Counted from the stretch's first letter, positions 9,154-19,545 are shown. The stretch: DNA of 60,429 bases from Thermaurantimonas aggregans (GCF_003851885.1 NZ_BHZE01000017.1:1-60429), one strand, 5' to 3'. The notes: generated from the sequence alone by a model not told the origin. Numbers and translations: made by a program.

Positions 9154-9196
9154 ACTTTTGTGCTTATTAAGAAATAAATGTCCAGAATCAAAAATA
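9153..9196. promoter_or_regulatory. Divergent promoter boxes for porX and the HD gene
   Basis: Plus strand TACTTTTG at 9153-9160 is a consensus -7 box 17 bp before the HD-protein ATG. Minus strand TATTTTTG at 9189-9196 is a consensus -7 box for porX, placed inside the first codons of the HD gene. The two promoters would therefore overlap each other's transcribed 5' ends. Convincing -33 elements were not found. Confidence 0.5.
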
Positions 9197-10452
9197 AAAC
9201 TAAGATCATTAACGACCCGATCTACGGTTTCATTATAATTGAAAGCCCCCTCATACTAAAAATAATTGATCATCCATATTTTCAGAGACTTAGGCGTATT
9301 AGTCAAACTGCCCTCACCTATCTGGTATATCCGGGTGCCACCCACACGCGATTTCACCACGCATTAGGTGCCATGCACCTCACTCAAAAAGCCATTGAAA
9401 TTTTGCGTCGAAAAGGCATAGAAATTACATGGACAGAGGAGGAAGCAACTCTAGCCGCTATTTTACTACACGATATTGGTCATGGCCCTTTTTCGCATAC
9501 ACTCGAACATTCGCTTCTGCCGGTACGCCACGAAGAGCTCTCACTATTCATTATGGAGAAGCTCAACATCGAATTTGAATACGCACTTTCTACGGCCATT
9601 CGCATTTTCAGAGACCAATATCCTAAGCGCTTTTTACATCAACTTGTCAGCGGTCAGCTCGATATGGATCGCCTTGACTATTTGCGACGCGACAGTTTTT
9701 ACACTGGAGTCCATGAAGGTATGGTCAACTCAGAGCGCCTTATCACTATGCTCCATGTGCACGAAAACGAGCTCGTGATCGAATCGAAAGGGATCTATAG
9801 TGTCGAAAAATTTTTAATTGCCCGCCGGTTAATGTATTGGCAAGTGTACTTGCACAAGACCGTACTTTCAGCTGAATTTCTCATGCAAAAAATCTTTGAA
9901 CGCGCCCGTCAGCGCTACCGTGGCGGATATAAAATTCAGGCTGGACGCTCGCTTGAGGCCTTATTGCGTAGAGATATTACTATCGAGACCCTTCGCAACG
10001 ACCCTGTTTGGCTCTCCATTTTTCTTTCGCTTGACGATACCGACATCTGGACATCCATCAAGCAATGGTATTACGATCCCGACCCTGTTCTCAGTAGTCT
10101 CTGTATCCGCTTGCTCGACCGAAACTTACTTAAAATCAAACTTACCGATAAAGAGATCAGCCATGACTACGTGTCAAAACTTCGCAGGATGGTAAGAACT
10201 GCTTTAGCCCTAAACAATGGAGAGGAGGAATACTTAGTTTTTGCCGGCAAAGTGGAGAATAAAGCTTACGATCAAAGCCAAAAATCCATTAAACTGCTAC
10301 TCAGCAGTGGAGAGTGTATCCCTATAGAAGAACATCCTGACTTCCTACGGATCGAAGCACTTACTGAGCTCAAGGAACGCAACTTTATATGCTACCCTGC
10401 TATAGAAGGCCTGCTCGACGGTAAAAGCCTTAATATTTCACCAACCATTTAA
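9178..10452 (+). CDS. HD-domain phosphohydrolase (dNTPase/SAMHD1-like)
   Basis: Cytoplasmic HD-superfamily protein related to dGTP triphosphohydrolases and SAMHD1-like enzymes. The metal-binding H...HD...D set is complete: RFHHALG (about residue 58), LLHDIGHGPFSHTLEH (about 97) and QLDMDRLDYLRRD (about 160). N-terminal ..NDPIYGFI.. and the FQRLRRISQ segment are typical of the YdhJ-like bacterial subgroup. Substrate is not determined; nucleotide hydrolysis is inferred from the family. 424 aa is the usual length. It is divergent from porX. A consensus -7 box lies 17 bp before the ATG, so the untranslated leader would be only about 10-15 nt. Confidence 0.88.
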   Translation: MSRIKNKTKIINDPIYGFIIIESPLILKIIDHPYFQRLRRISQTALTYLVYPGATHTRFHHALGAMHLTQKAIEILRRKGIEITWTEEEATLAAILLHDIGHGPFSHTLEHSLLPVRHEELSLFIMEKLNIEFEYALSTAIRIFRDQYPKRFLHQLVSGQLDMDRLDYLRRDSFYTGVHEGMVNSERLITMLHVHENELVIESKGIYSVEKFLIARRLMYWQVYLHKTVLSAEFLMQKIFERARQRYRGGYKIQAGRSLEALLRRDITIETLRNDPVWLSIFLSLDDTDIWTSIKQWYYDPDPVLSSLCIRLLDRNLLKIKLTDKEISHDYVSKLRRMVRTALALNNGEEEYLVFAGKVENKAYDQSQKSIKLLLSSGECIPIEEHPDFLRIEALTELKERNFICYPAIEGLLDGKSLNISPTI

Positions 10453-10644
10453 TTATCGTCGATGACATCTTCTTAGTTTACATGGTTGCGAACATTCTTG
10501 AAATTGTACGAAATATCGTAATTATATAAAAATATCCTTCTAATTAGTATTGCCAGGATTTCATTTTGATTATTTTTTACCACCATTCCATTCATGTAAT
10601 TACTTATATCTCTTTTAAGACTTAAGTCGAAAACTGAATAGTTA

Positions 10645-10680
10645 AAAAAAAAACTGCCCCCCGGATTGGGAGGCAGTTCT
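10645..10680 (-). terminator. Rho-independent terminator of the giant secreted protein
   Basis: AACTGCC pairs with GGCAGTT, extended by CCC/GGG with a small mismatch. On the minus strand a long T run follows. It lies 26 nt after the stop of the 2502-aa gene. The rest of 10453-10644 is AT-rich, with nothing recognised. Confidence 0.8.
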
Positions 10681-10702
10681 TATTTAAAAGTAAGCGGAGT
10701 TC

Positions 10703-13700
10703 TTATTTTCCGATCACCACCTTTCGGTTAATGATTCCGGCTGAGGAGTGTACGCGAAGTAAATATGTACCTGCAGCGACATCTTCGAGTTTAATGGTTT
10801 CTCTAAATGTTCCACCTGCGCTTCTCCACTCAGTGCGATAAATCACTTTACCTGTGAGATCGACTACTTCTATGGGCAGGGAGGCCACGTCATCGCTAAA
10901 GGTTACCTCAAACACACCTGTATTTGGGTTCGGATACACTTTGAGGAAAGACCCAAGCAAATGCTCAGCAGTTGAAACCTTGAATTCAAGTGTATCACAC
11001 ACGGTAGTGTCACCACATTCATTAAATGCCGAAAAGCAAACTCCATATTTTCCATTTTGTGGGAATGTAAATGTGGCATTTAGCGTGTTTGCAGTACCCA
11101 AACCGGCAAAATCCCAATGTACAGAATCAGCATTTGTGGCTACACCATTAAATGTCACGGTATAACTAGTGGGTATCTGTGTGAAAGTAAATGAAGCAGT
11201 CGGTTTTGGTGTAGGTGTAATGATCACAGGTGTACGCACTTGTGAACATGCAGAGGCTTGGTAGTACACCGTAGCAGTCCATGAATTGGCAGGTACAAAC
11301 TGGTAGAGGTCGTTGCAAGGACCTGTACCGCCATCTGGCCATGTTCTACCAACGTGCAGCTCTAAAGTAAGTGTATCAGAGTTAATAACTCCGTTGGCAA
11401 TATTAAGTGTGCGTGAGTAGGCCTGTGTTCCACCCTGATTCAGCGCTGGACCAACTACTACTGGTTCAGCAGCATTGTTGTTGACTACCCGAATTCTCGA
11501 AAGCTGCTCTGAAATCCAACCACCACCAGTAGCAGTGATGGAGTAAGAAACCCTGATAGAGTCAATCACTGCACCTGCAGGCACTGCTATTTTAAGGATT
11601 CCCGGACAAGAACTGAAAGATGTAGCTGAATTAATGAAAGTTCCAGCACTTTGAACAAGTGGCCCATGTGTGGCTGAGGCTGAGTCACCAACAATCTGAC
11701 GATATTGCAGATAATAATCATTCTTTGTTGAAATAGAAGGCACAAAGAAGGTATTACTTGTCGCAAGAGGTGTACCGCCAGTGGGCTGTCCATACCATTC
11801 GTACAACAGACCCGGACCTGGTTTTGCCTGAAGTGTGATAGTATCAATACCTGTACACACTGAGAATGGTAACACTACAGGGTTTCTTGGCTTTATAAAT
11901 ACCTGAAGATTTAACGAGTCATTGCTGGTCACCTGATCGTTGGGCAATGAGGTGAAGCTCAAAATGTTCAGGTTCAAACCTTGGAATCCATTAATTGTAC
12001 CCATGTTGATTGTATCTCGAGCACCTGCTGCTAAAGAAGGTACTGATGCTGTAAATGTCTGCGTCAAATCACCTGTTATTTGACAGGTTACAGGCACATT
12101 TGATATCGGGTTTGCTCCCTCATTTTTCACCACTACACGTACATTCATCACACTGTCACCACATTGACCGTTTCTTGGATTTACAAGTGCTTCAAGTCGG
12201 GCATCGAATGCAATAGGAGTACATACCTGTACCGGACCAACCCATTGGCTGTACTGGTTAGGACCGCAGCTGTCGCGCACATACATGTCGTAGCATACAT
12301 TCGATGAAAGACCAGTTACTGTGTATGGCTTTGTGGTGATGTTGGTGATCAAAGTTCCTTGAAGCGATCCTGGTGTAAAGCCTACAGGTCCCCATTCGAT
12401 CTGATGATTATTGTCGAAACTACCCCAGTTGAGTGTAGCAGAAGTCGGGGTGGCACTCACTAAAGTAAAATTGAACGGACCTGTACATGGCAGCGGTACA
12501 AATTCCACAGCACCTGGGTCAGGCGTTGAAGTACGTGATACACCATTGATATCTGTGGGTACTACTGTTAGAAGGTTTGCACCGATATTGTTGAACTGTG
12601 GTGAACCTGGAGTAAAGTCATTAGCTGCTGGATTCACATAGAAGGGCTGACCGAACTGACTGTTGGAGTCAGGGTTACCAGTTGAGGCTTGCCAGTTAGC
12701 AAACGTATTGATGTTTGAACCGTTGAATCCAAAGAATGCAGAAGTTGAATTCGTTTGTCTCCAATAAGCGTTGTGATTATAGGTAATGTTAGTAACTGTA
12801 TTAGATTGGTAAATGATATAGGATGTACCGGTTGTGGGTCTGCTGGTTGTAATGAGGTTATTTCTGATGTCGATGTTGCTCATTGTTCCCAGCAGGTAAA
12901 TTAGATACTCCCCACCAGTTCCAGTGGAGTTATGCTCTATTGATATAGAGTTGTGGTACACATTCCAGTTACTAGAACCTGATAGGTAGAAACAATAGTT
13001 AAAACCAGTGTTTTCCCAACCATACATCCAGTTGTTGGCAAAGAGATTTCGGTTATTCGGGTTACCGCTTGAGGTGAAGTTATAGAATCCGAAAGCAGAA
13101 CCAGTGATTGAAGTTGCCGAAGCATAAGGATTGCGGATTCTGTTGTTGGTAATCTTCGAGTTACGGATCTCATTGCTGATATAGATGCCGTAGAAGGTTG
13201 TAACTGTTTGACGATTCAAACGGTGAATATCATTTCCGTTGAATTCCAAACTATCCACACCCCTTGTGAAGAAACTGTAGATGTAGGCGTCTGCGAGCGT
13301 ATTGTTCAGTATTTTATTTCCTACAGTAAATGGGCCTGTGGTAGCAGTATTACCTCCTAAATAAATGTTTTGGTAACCTCCTGAAATAAAGTTTTTCTCA
13401 ATGGTAATGCGATCGCACACTTTACCAATTCCGGTAATGCTGCTTTCAGATATAGAAGCCAAAATACCGTTATAGTTGGTATTGGTGAAGTTCATCGGCA
13501 TTACAATAGAACAGTTTTTAACAGTAATGTTTTCTGCATTACCTGTGATGTAAACACCTGTAGCAAATTGCGATATCGTACCTGTTGAACTTATGTTTAG
13601 AGAATCCAGTACAAAGTTTCTCGTACCTTCAAAGGCAATGATCGCTCTTCGATCGGTATTATTAGAGTTGAAAGAGATGGATTCTCCATTACCTTTTAAT

Positions 13701-16700
13701 GTTACGGTATTTGCTACACTGGTGTTTGGTATAGTTCCAAAGTAAGCTTGCTCAACATATGGACCCGAACCTGGAACCACGTTTACAGTCACCGGTCCAC
13801 AAACACCCACTTGGCTCAGGGTATTAGCAAAATCGGTGAAGCTCGCAAAGTTGCTACCTGATGTAGCAGAAAATGCATTGATGGTATAAGTTCCAGAGAG
13901 GCTTCTGCGAATACCGCTTCGCGTGAGCGTATTGTTTGATGGATCGGTATCTACACCAGGTCCGCTTGCAGTAATGGTAGCTGTAACGTTCACGAGGGCG
14001 TTTGCTGGAACGTTGAAAGTACCAAGTGTAATATTTACACTTTGCGATGATGCCAGCACCCCGGTCCAGTTTACAGGTGTTTGCGGTGTATTATCTACAC
14101 TCCATGCAATAGTAAGAGAAGTGACAGTATCGAGACCAAGGTTAGCGATTTGTACTTGAGCTGTAGCAAAGGTATCACAAATGGCTCCGGTAGGCTGGGT
14201 GAATGAAACAATTGCGGGATCAGGGCCTGGTGGCGGGTTAAATTCTATAGCACCGGCATCTGGGAAGGCCCCGCGTGGTGTACCGAAGAAGTCTGTCGGT
14301 ACCCAGTTTTGAAGATTAAAGCCCATACCGTTAAAGAGCACATTTGTTGGCTGTACATTACCTGTCCATATGCTCACAAAGTTCGGATTGGCATAGCGGC
14401 CCTGCTGATCAAAGGCATTGTTAGCCAAAGCCTGCCAATCAGCAAACGTATTTACGTTAGAACCTCTCCAGCCAAAGAAGTAATTGGTACCTACTGAGTC
14501 ATGTATAAAATATGCATTGTGATTGATTAGCGGACGGCTGGTAGAAGAGTTAAGATACATAATGTACTTCTGACCTGTTCCAGCTCGCATCAGGTAGAAC
14601 AAGTTGTTCATGTATCTGATGGAGTCGTTTGCAGTAGCATGCCATACAAGTCGTGTAGCACTTGATGAAACAGCATTGGGCAGATAGATGGCTATGGTAT
14701 TGTGATATACCTTCCACCAGTTACATGAGCTGAGGAAGTAGATACCATAGATCAAACCATTGGTCTTGATGTCGCGTATGATGTTGTTGGCGATTAAATT
14801 CCATTGGCCCGCGTCAGAACCACCAGAGATGTAAATCGGATAAGCTGCTGACGTTGGGAAGGTAGTAGCTGCATTGAAGGCATTGTGAATTAAGTTTCCT
14901 ACAATGCGGCAGTTATTGTAGTAACCGGAGAAAAGTACACCATAAAAAGTGGTATGAGTAGTACGCGTGGGCTGTGAAAACTCATTCCTGACCACTTCTA
15001 AGCTATCATTTGGACCAGCATACACACCTGCCAAATAGTAATCCAAAAACTTATTGTTTTGAATTCTATTAAACTTAGATAAGCCTGCTGAAGTCGAAGA
15101 AACACCCATTACGGTGAGGCCATAATAACCACCAATGATGGTATTGTCTTCAATGAGATTATAGTTACCACAGTTACCAAAGGTAGTTGAGCTTGTGTTA
15201 GTACCTGAAATAACAATAGGTACGTTGTTAAATGTTGTATTCAACGGGCACTCGATGCGGCACTTGCGGATGATGTTGTGGTCAGCATTGCTGGTAAGGT
15301 GGAAGCCCCAGCTGTTTGAAGCGTTGGTAGCTCTTACGTTCAAACTATCGAAAGTAAAGAAGTCGGCACCATTCAAGCGAATGACGAAGTTGGATGCTGA
15401 GTTGGTAGCATCGAATCGGATGGTATCACCATTTCCATTTATTGTGATTCTGTTTGTTGCACTTGCACCAACTATGGGGTTAAACTGTACTTGCTCAATG
15501 TAAGGACCTGAGCCCGGAACTACATTCACGGTAACCGGTCCACAAACACCGTTAGTATGTAAAGCATTAGCTAAAGCATTAAAGGATTGGAAATTTGTAG
15601 CTGAGGCTGGTTGACCTGCATTAATGGTATATGTACCAAACAATCCATTTGTATTATAAGCCCTAGAGGTAGTATCGTTGGATGGATTAGCATCTATGCC
15701 CGGAGCTACACTGTCGACGTATGCTACCAGATTATATGTCTGACCTGGAGTGGCTGCAAAAGTTCCTAGTGAAATAGATTGATTTACAGCCGTAGCTAAG
15801 TTGCCGGTAAAATTAACAGGGCTTTGTAATACACCATTTACACTCCATTGAATTCGCGCAAAGGTCAGGTTGGTGAGACCGTAGTTGCTAAGATTAACGG
15901 AGGCTGCAATATTACCCGTACATCCAGAACCAGGCGACGGTGAAATAAAAGTAGTGAGCACGGCATCTACACCAGGCAGCGGGCTAAATTCATAAGCTCC
16001 AGGATCGGGTGGTACAGTGCGCGTTATATTTAAGATATCATTCGGTACAATAGCAGTTAAGTCAAAGCCTATGTTATTTATCGCCGGATTAATGGGCTTA
16101 AGATTTCCAGCCGATTCGTTTTCATAAATCGGATTGGCGTACTCACCATTTTGCTCAAATGCACCTGAAGCCACTGATTTCCAGTTGCTCCAAGTTTTAA
16201 CATTCGATCCACGAAATCCAACGAAGTTTACCGGATGGATGGTATCTATAAAATAGACATTATTATCAATAATGGGTGTATAAGTTGAACTCGAAAGGTA
16301 TATAATATGATTTTGACCACTTCCTGCTGTACCACGAATACATGTAAAGACATTGTTGCGGATACGCATGCTGTCAGGTGTAGTTGAAATCCACACCAAT
16401 CTATTCGCACTCGCTGAGTTAGCTGTTGGGTTATTAATCGAAATTGTATTGTGGAAGAAATCAAAATAACCAGTAGAACCAGTATGATACCAGGTATAAA
16501 TAACACCATTTGTGCGAATGTTATAAAAGATATTATTAGCAATAAGGTTTCGGTCAGCAGCATTGGTAGCACCAGCTGTAAACCATATTCCGTAAAAAGA
16601 ACTTGTAGTATTTTGCTGCTGCTCGAAAGGTGAGTGAAATCTGTTTCTAAGGATTTTATTTCTTCGGTTATTAGTACCCGAAATGTATAAGTAATAGCAA

Positions 16701-18211
16701 GTTGTCAGGGTATTACGTGTCAAACGATGCACATTGTTGCCCTCAAAAACCAAGTCATCCACGTTTTGACCCCATACTGAGTAGAGGTAAGAGTTTCGGA
16801 TCTCATTATTTATGAATTTATTTCCTGTATTAGGTGTGGTAGCAGATCCATTCAATGAAATGGTGTAATAACCACCCTGGATAATGTTATTGATAAATTC
16901 ATTATAGTTACCGTTATTTCCTTGACCAGTGGTTGAGGTTTTTGAGTTGGAAAAGACAATAGCACCTATATTGAAGGATGTGTTTTCCATATCGATATGA
17001 CCGATAACACAGCCAACGAATTTGTTAGAGTCAGCGCTGTTTCTAAACTCCAATGCATGGCCATTGCTGACTCCGAGAGATAGAATTTGAAGGTTATTGA
17101 ATTCAAAGTGCTTGGCGCCGTTTAGTTCAATTGTATGTCTGAGGGCACTGTTGACGGCGTCAAAACGAATGATGTTGTTGTTACCATTAATAACAATCTT
17201 ATTAGTGGGAGAAGTACCTGGCACATAAGGTAACACAATTTGCTCAGTGTAAGGTCCGGAGTTTGGAGCCACATTTACAGTTACTGGGCCAGTGACTGAA
17301 CCACAGGCAAGGGCATTGGCAAAAGCAGTAAATGATGTAAAATTATTTGGACCAGAACCTGAGGGGTTGATTGTATAAACACCGTTAAAATTGTTACCCG
17401 CAGCAATTACCTGACGTGTCGTAGAAGGCGTAGATGCACTACCACAGGTTACATTACATCTGAAAAAGGTGGTAGTAGAAACTGCTTGAGAATAGACTGG
17501 TGAAGTAGCACCTGTTATGTCGGTCCAGGGACCGGAAGCCGAAGGAGCTGACTGCCACTGATAGGTTTGACCAGCTCCAAAAGTGATGTTTGCCAATGAA
17601 AAGTTTACTGTAGTACCTGGACAAACGGAAGTGTCAGAGGCAATAGTGGTAGCTACTGGGGGAGGAGAAGTACAAGGAGCGGTAGGCAAAACGTTAATAA
17701 CGTAATCTTCTGTCTCACCAAAAGTTTGAGGATCGCAAGGGCTTGTTGGTACAGCAACATAATTACACCTCACGCGCAACCTTACGTTGCCAGGGGGAGT
17801 ACCTACAGGAATAGTAAAACTACCATTAAATGGTGTGGTAGCCCAAGTCACGGAGTTCCAGAGATCCTCGCCGGCATCCACGAAATCCCCATCATTGTTC
17901 CAGTCAGCCCAGATTCTAAAACCTTGAGACCAACTAGATCCTGATTGTACGGTGAAGTTTATCTGAGTTCCAGGAAGAGCTGTTACTACCTGGTTTGAAA
18001 AAAATTGATAACCATTAGGGGAACAACCACTATTGAGATTACTAATGTTAGTTACACCACCAGTGGTGGAGAAGTTCTCAATTTGGTCACCAGAAACGCA
18101 GCTATTGGTAGGGATACAATAGGTTTGTGCATAAGAAAATTGCACACCTGTAATTAGTCCCGTCAAGAAAAAGAGCTTAAGGAAAAGATTACGCGAGTAG
18201 ATTTTTGTCAT
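10703..18211 (-). CDS. Giant secreted beta-helix protein with T9SS sorting domain (2502 aa)
   Basis: Surface or secreted protein; specific function unknown. Order seen: signal peptide (1-29, ending SYAQ), GEVED-type domain (about 85-175; FRIWADWNNDGDF, FGETEDYVINV), Ig-like domain (about 185-270), then three large units starting near residues 277, 857 and 1439. Each unit opens with GxYTINx(S)...NFxSFxxxANxL and GPVTVNVxPxSGPYxEQ. It continues as a right-handed parallel beta-helix rich in NNxIxx and NRxxxNxF turns. The first two units close with a CARDB-like sandwich. Then come an Fn3-like module (about 1910-2000), CARDB (about 2005-2100), Ig-like and PKD domains, and a type A sorting domain (LKVYPNPNTG ... 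GTYLLRV). An adhesin or polysaccharide-binding role is likely for this architecture. A -7 box is at 18231-18238. Confidence 0.85.
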   Translation of the reverse strand: MTKIYSRNLFLKLFFLTGLITGVQFSYAQTYCIPTNSCVSGDQIENFSTTGGVTNISNLNSGCSPNGYQFFSNQVVTALPGTQINFTVQSGSSWSQGFRIWADWNNDGDFVDAGEDLWNSVTWATTPFNGSFTIPVGTPPGNVRLRVRCNYVAVPTSPCDPQTFGETEDYVINVLPTAPCTSPPPVATTIASDTSVCPGTTVNFSLANITFGAGQTYQWQSAPSASGPWTDITGATSPVYSQAVSTTTFFRCNVTCGSASTPSTTRQVIAAGNNFNGVYTINPSGSGPNNFTSFTAFANALACGSVTGPVTVNVAPNSGPYTEQIVLPYVPGTSPTNKIVINGNNNIIRFDAVNSALRHTIELNGAKHFEFNNLQILSLGVSNGHALEFRNSADSNKFVGCVIGHIDMENTSFNIGAIVFSNSKTSTTGQGNNGNYNEFINNIIQGGYYTISLNGSATTPNTGNKFINNEIRNSYLYSVWGQNVDDLVFEGNNVHRLTRNTLTTCYYLYISGTNNRRNKILRNRFHSPFEQQQNTTSSFYGIWFTAGATNAADRNLIANNIFYNIRTNGVIYTWYHTGSTGYFDFFHNTISINNPTANSASANRLVWISTTPDSMRIRNNVFTCIRGTAGSGQNHIIYLSSSTYTPIIDNNVYFIDTIHPVNFVGFRGSNVKTWSNWKSVASGAFEQNGEYANPIYENESAGNLKPINPAINNIGFDLTAIVPNDILNITRTVPPDPGAYEFSPLPGVDAVLTTFISPSPGSGCTGNIAASVNLSNYGLTNLTFARIQWSVNGVLQSPVNFTGNLATAVNQSISLGTFAATPGQTYNLVAYVDSVAPGIDANPSNDTTSRAYNTNGLFGTYTINAGQPASATNFQSFNALANALHTNGVCGPVTVNVVPGSGPYIEQVQFNPIVGASATNRITINGNGDTIRFDATNSASNFVIRLNGADFFTFDSLNVRATNASNSWGFHLTSNADHNIIRKCRIECPLNTTFNNVPIVISGTNTSSTTFGNCGNYNLIEDNTIIGGYYGLTVMGVSSTSAGLSKFNRIQNNKFLDYYLAGVYAGPNDSLEVVRNEFSQPTRTTHTTFYGVLFSGYYNNCRIVGNLIHNAFNAATTFPTSAAYPIYISGGSDAGQWNLIANNIIRDIKTNGLIYGIYFLSSCNWWKVYHNTIAIYLPNAVSSSATRLVWHATANDSIRYMNNLFYLMRAGTGQKYIMYLNSSTSRPLINHNAYFIHDSVGTNYFFGWRGSNVNTFADWQALANNAFDQQGRYANPNFVSIWTGNVQPTNVLFNGMGFNLQNWVPTDFFGTPRGAFPDAGAIEFNPPPGPDPAIVSFTQPTGAICDTFATAQVQIANLGLDTVTSLTIAWSVDNTPQTPVNWTGVLASSQSVNITLGTFNVPANALVNVTATITASGPGVDTDPSNNTLTRSGIRRSLSGTYTINAFSATSGSNFASFTDFANTLSQVGVCGPVTVNVVPGSGPYVEQAYFGTIPNTSVANTVTLKGNGESISFNSNNTDRRAIIAFEGTRNFVLDSLNISSTGTISQFATGVYITGNAENITVKNCSIVMPMNFTNTNYNGILASISESSITGIGKVCDRITIEKNFISGGYQNIYLGGNTATTGPFTVGNKILNNTLADAYIYSFFTRGVDSLEFNGNDIHRLNRQTVTTFYGIYISNEIRNSKITNNRIRNPYASATSITGSAFGFYNFTSSGNPNNRNLFANNWMYGWENTGFNYCFYLSGSSNWNVYHNSISIEHNSTGTGGEYLIYLLGTMSNIDIRNNLITTSRPTTGTSYIIYQSNTVTNITYNHNAYWRQTNSTSAFFGFNGSNINTFANWQASTGNPDSNSQFGQPFYVNPAANDFTPGSPQFNNIGANLLTVVPTDINGVSRTSTPDPGAVEFVPLPCTGPFNFTLVSATPTSATLNWGSFDNNHQIEWGPVGFTPGSLQGTLITNITTKPYTVTGLSSNVCYDMYVRDSCGPNQYSQWVGPVQVCTPIAFDARLEALVNPRNGQCGDSVMNVRVVVKNEGANPISNVPVTCQITGDLTQTFTASVPSLAAGARDTINMGTINGFQGLNLNILSFTSLPNDQVTSNDSLNLQVFIKPRNPVVLPFSVCTGIDTITLQAKPGPGLLYEWYGQPTGGTPLATSNTFFVPSISTKNDYYLQYRQIVGDSASATHGPLVQSAGTFINSATSFSSCPGILKIAVPAGAVIDSIRVSYSITATGGGWISEQLSRIRVVNNNAAEPVVVGPALNQGGTQAYSRTLNIANGVINSDTLTLELHVGRTWPDGGTGPCNDLYQFVPANSWTATVYYQASACSQVRTPVIITPTPKPTASFTFTQIPTSYTVTFNGVATNADSVHWDFAGLGTANTLNATFTFPQNGKYGVCFSAFNECGDTTVCDTLEFKVSTAEHLLGSFLKVYPNPNTGVFEVTFSDDVASLPIEVVDLTGKVIYRTEWRSAGGTFRETIKLEDVAAGTYLLRVHSSAGIINRKVVIGK

Positions 18212-18230
18212 ACCGATTGTGATTTTTACA

Positions 18231-18238
18231 CAAATGTA
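18231..18238 (-). promoter_or_regulatory. -7 promoter box of the giant secreted protein gene
   Basis: The minus strand reads TACATTTG, an exact TAnnTTTG match, 19 bp before the ATG. A -33 TTTG is not evident. Confidence 0.5.
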
Positions 18239-18296
18239 TGACTTCCGTTAAGATTGTAATAAATTTTTTTTGTGAATTTTTTATGCAAGCACAATG

Positions 18297-19094
18297 TTAA
18301 TAGACAAAGTATTCAAGTGGATTACCGCCAAGTGCCTCATATATAAAATTAAAAGTTGAAAGAATTTCAGGCTTTCCGTTCAACACAGCTACGTTGTGCT
18401 CAAAGTGAGCTGAGGGTTTTCCATCAGCTGTTACGATGCTCCACCCATCCTTGAGCTGGCGCACACGATGCGTTCCGAGGTTGATCATGGGTTCAATGGC
18501 AATGACGAGGCCATCTTCAATTTTTTTGCCTTTGCCGCGCTTGCCGTAGTTGGGCACCTGAGGTTCTTCGTGCAACTGGCGCCCCAGTCCATGCCCTACA
18601 AGCTCACGTACAACTCCATATCCGTGAGCCTCTGTGTGCGTTTGAATGGCATATCCAATATCACCGATTCGATTGCCTGCTTTGCACTGATCGATGCCGA
18701 GATATAGACTTTCAAGGGTGATTTTTAACAATTTTTTTACTTCAGGTGATACCTCACCCACCATAAAAGTGTAAGCGTGATCACCCATGTAGCCATTGAG
18801 CTTCACTCCGCAATCAATCGAAACAATATCACCTTCTTTTAGAGGCTTTGTACCTGGTATGCCATGTACTACTACCTCATTGATGGAAATACAGAGGGTA
18901 TTGGGGAAATTGTAAAGACCTAAAAATGCAGGCACCCCGCCGTGATCACGTATAAATTCTTCTGCTTTTTTATCGAGTTGCAGAGGTACAGCACCTGGTA
19001 CTACCTCTTTTGCAAGCATTCCCAACGTTTTACTTACAAGCAAAGCAGCTTGACGGATCAGCTCTATTTCTTCTGCTGATTTGAGATAAATCAT
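18297..19094 (-). CDS. map: Type I methionine aminopeptidase
   Basis: Removes the initiator Met from nascent proteins. The pita-bread fold metal ligands are all present: two Asp in SIDCGVKLNGYMGDHAYTF, His in LVGHGLGRQLHEEPQ, Glu in VIAIEPMIN and Glu in AHFEHNVAV. The protein lacks an N-terminal zinc-finger extension, so it is the short bacterial type Ia; 265 aa is typical. It is the last gene of a minus-strand run after gpmI and a HAD phosphatase (14-bp gap). Many bacteria carry map in the ribosomal-protein operon with secY, so this location is different, and a second map copy elsewhere cannot be excluded. Confidence 0.96.
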   Translation of the reverse strand: MIYLKSAEEIELIRQAALLVSKTLGMLAKEVVPGAVPLQLDKKAEEFIRDHGGVPAFLGLYNFPNTLCISINEVVVHGIPGTKPLKEGDIVSIDCGVKLNGYMGDHAYTFMVGEVSPEVKKLLKITLESLYLGIDQCKAGNRIGDIGYAIQTHTEAHGYGVVRELVGHGLGRQLHEEPQVPNYGKRGKGKKIEDGLVIAIEPMINLGTHRVRQLKDGWSIVTADGKPSAHFEHNVAVLNGKPEILSTFNFIYEALGGNPLEYFVY

Positions 19095-19108
19095 CCGATA
19101 ATTTTTCC

Positions 19109-19540
19109 TTATCTTTTAAATAATTTGCTGAGAAACGATCTTTTCGACCTGTTTTTTCTGAGAATTTCCTCTATGTCTTCAGACGGGCCGTAGAGTTGCT
19201 GATAGATAACTCCCCAGCCGGGAAATCCACCGAAATTTCTATCATCTATAAAGAGGTCAGCATGTATTTTCCGAGATGTTTCTCTTTCGTCAAATTTTTC
19301 CTCTGGATACGATTTGTTCACTGCATAAAACTCAACACCGTGCTTTCGGCAAAATTCTACAGCTTCTTCTAATCGGCTTCCAGTACGATACGTCCACAGA
19401 ATAAGCCGATGCCCGTCGGCCTGTAGTTTTTTAAGTGTTTCGAAAGCAAAAATCAATGGCTTACCTATCTCGGGATATTTATCCTCTACGATGGTGCCGT
19501 CGAAGTCGATGGCAATGATTTTAGAACTCTTTTTAATCAA
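19109..19540 (-). CDS. Small HAD-superfamily phosphatase (BT0820-like)
   Basis: Compact HAD hydrolase of 143 aa without a large cap domain. Motif I is IIAIDFDGTIVED (nucleophile Asp about residue 12 and Asp+2), motif II is LILWTYRTG, and the C-terminal acidic motif is ADLFIDDRNFGG. The substrate is unknown; such proteins in Bacteroides are annotated only as hydrolases. It lies between gpmI (5-bp gap) and map, so it is probably co-transcribed with them. The C-terminus is rich in Lys/Arg (RKNRSKRSFLSKLFKR), which may simply be a solvent-exposed tail. Confidence 0.85.
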   Translation of the reverse strand: MIKKSSKIIAIDFDGTIVEDKYPEIGKPLIFAFETLKKLQADGHRLILWTYRTGSRLEEAVEFCRKHGVEFYAVNKSYPEEKFDERETSRKIHADLFIDDRNFGGFPGWGVIYQQLYGPSEDIEEILRKNRSKRSFLSKLFKR

Positions 19541-19545
19541 TTTAC

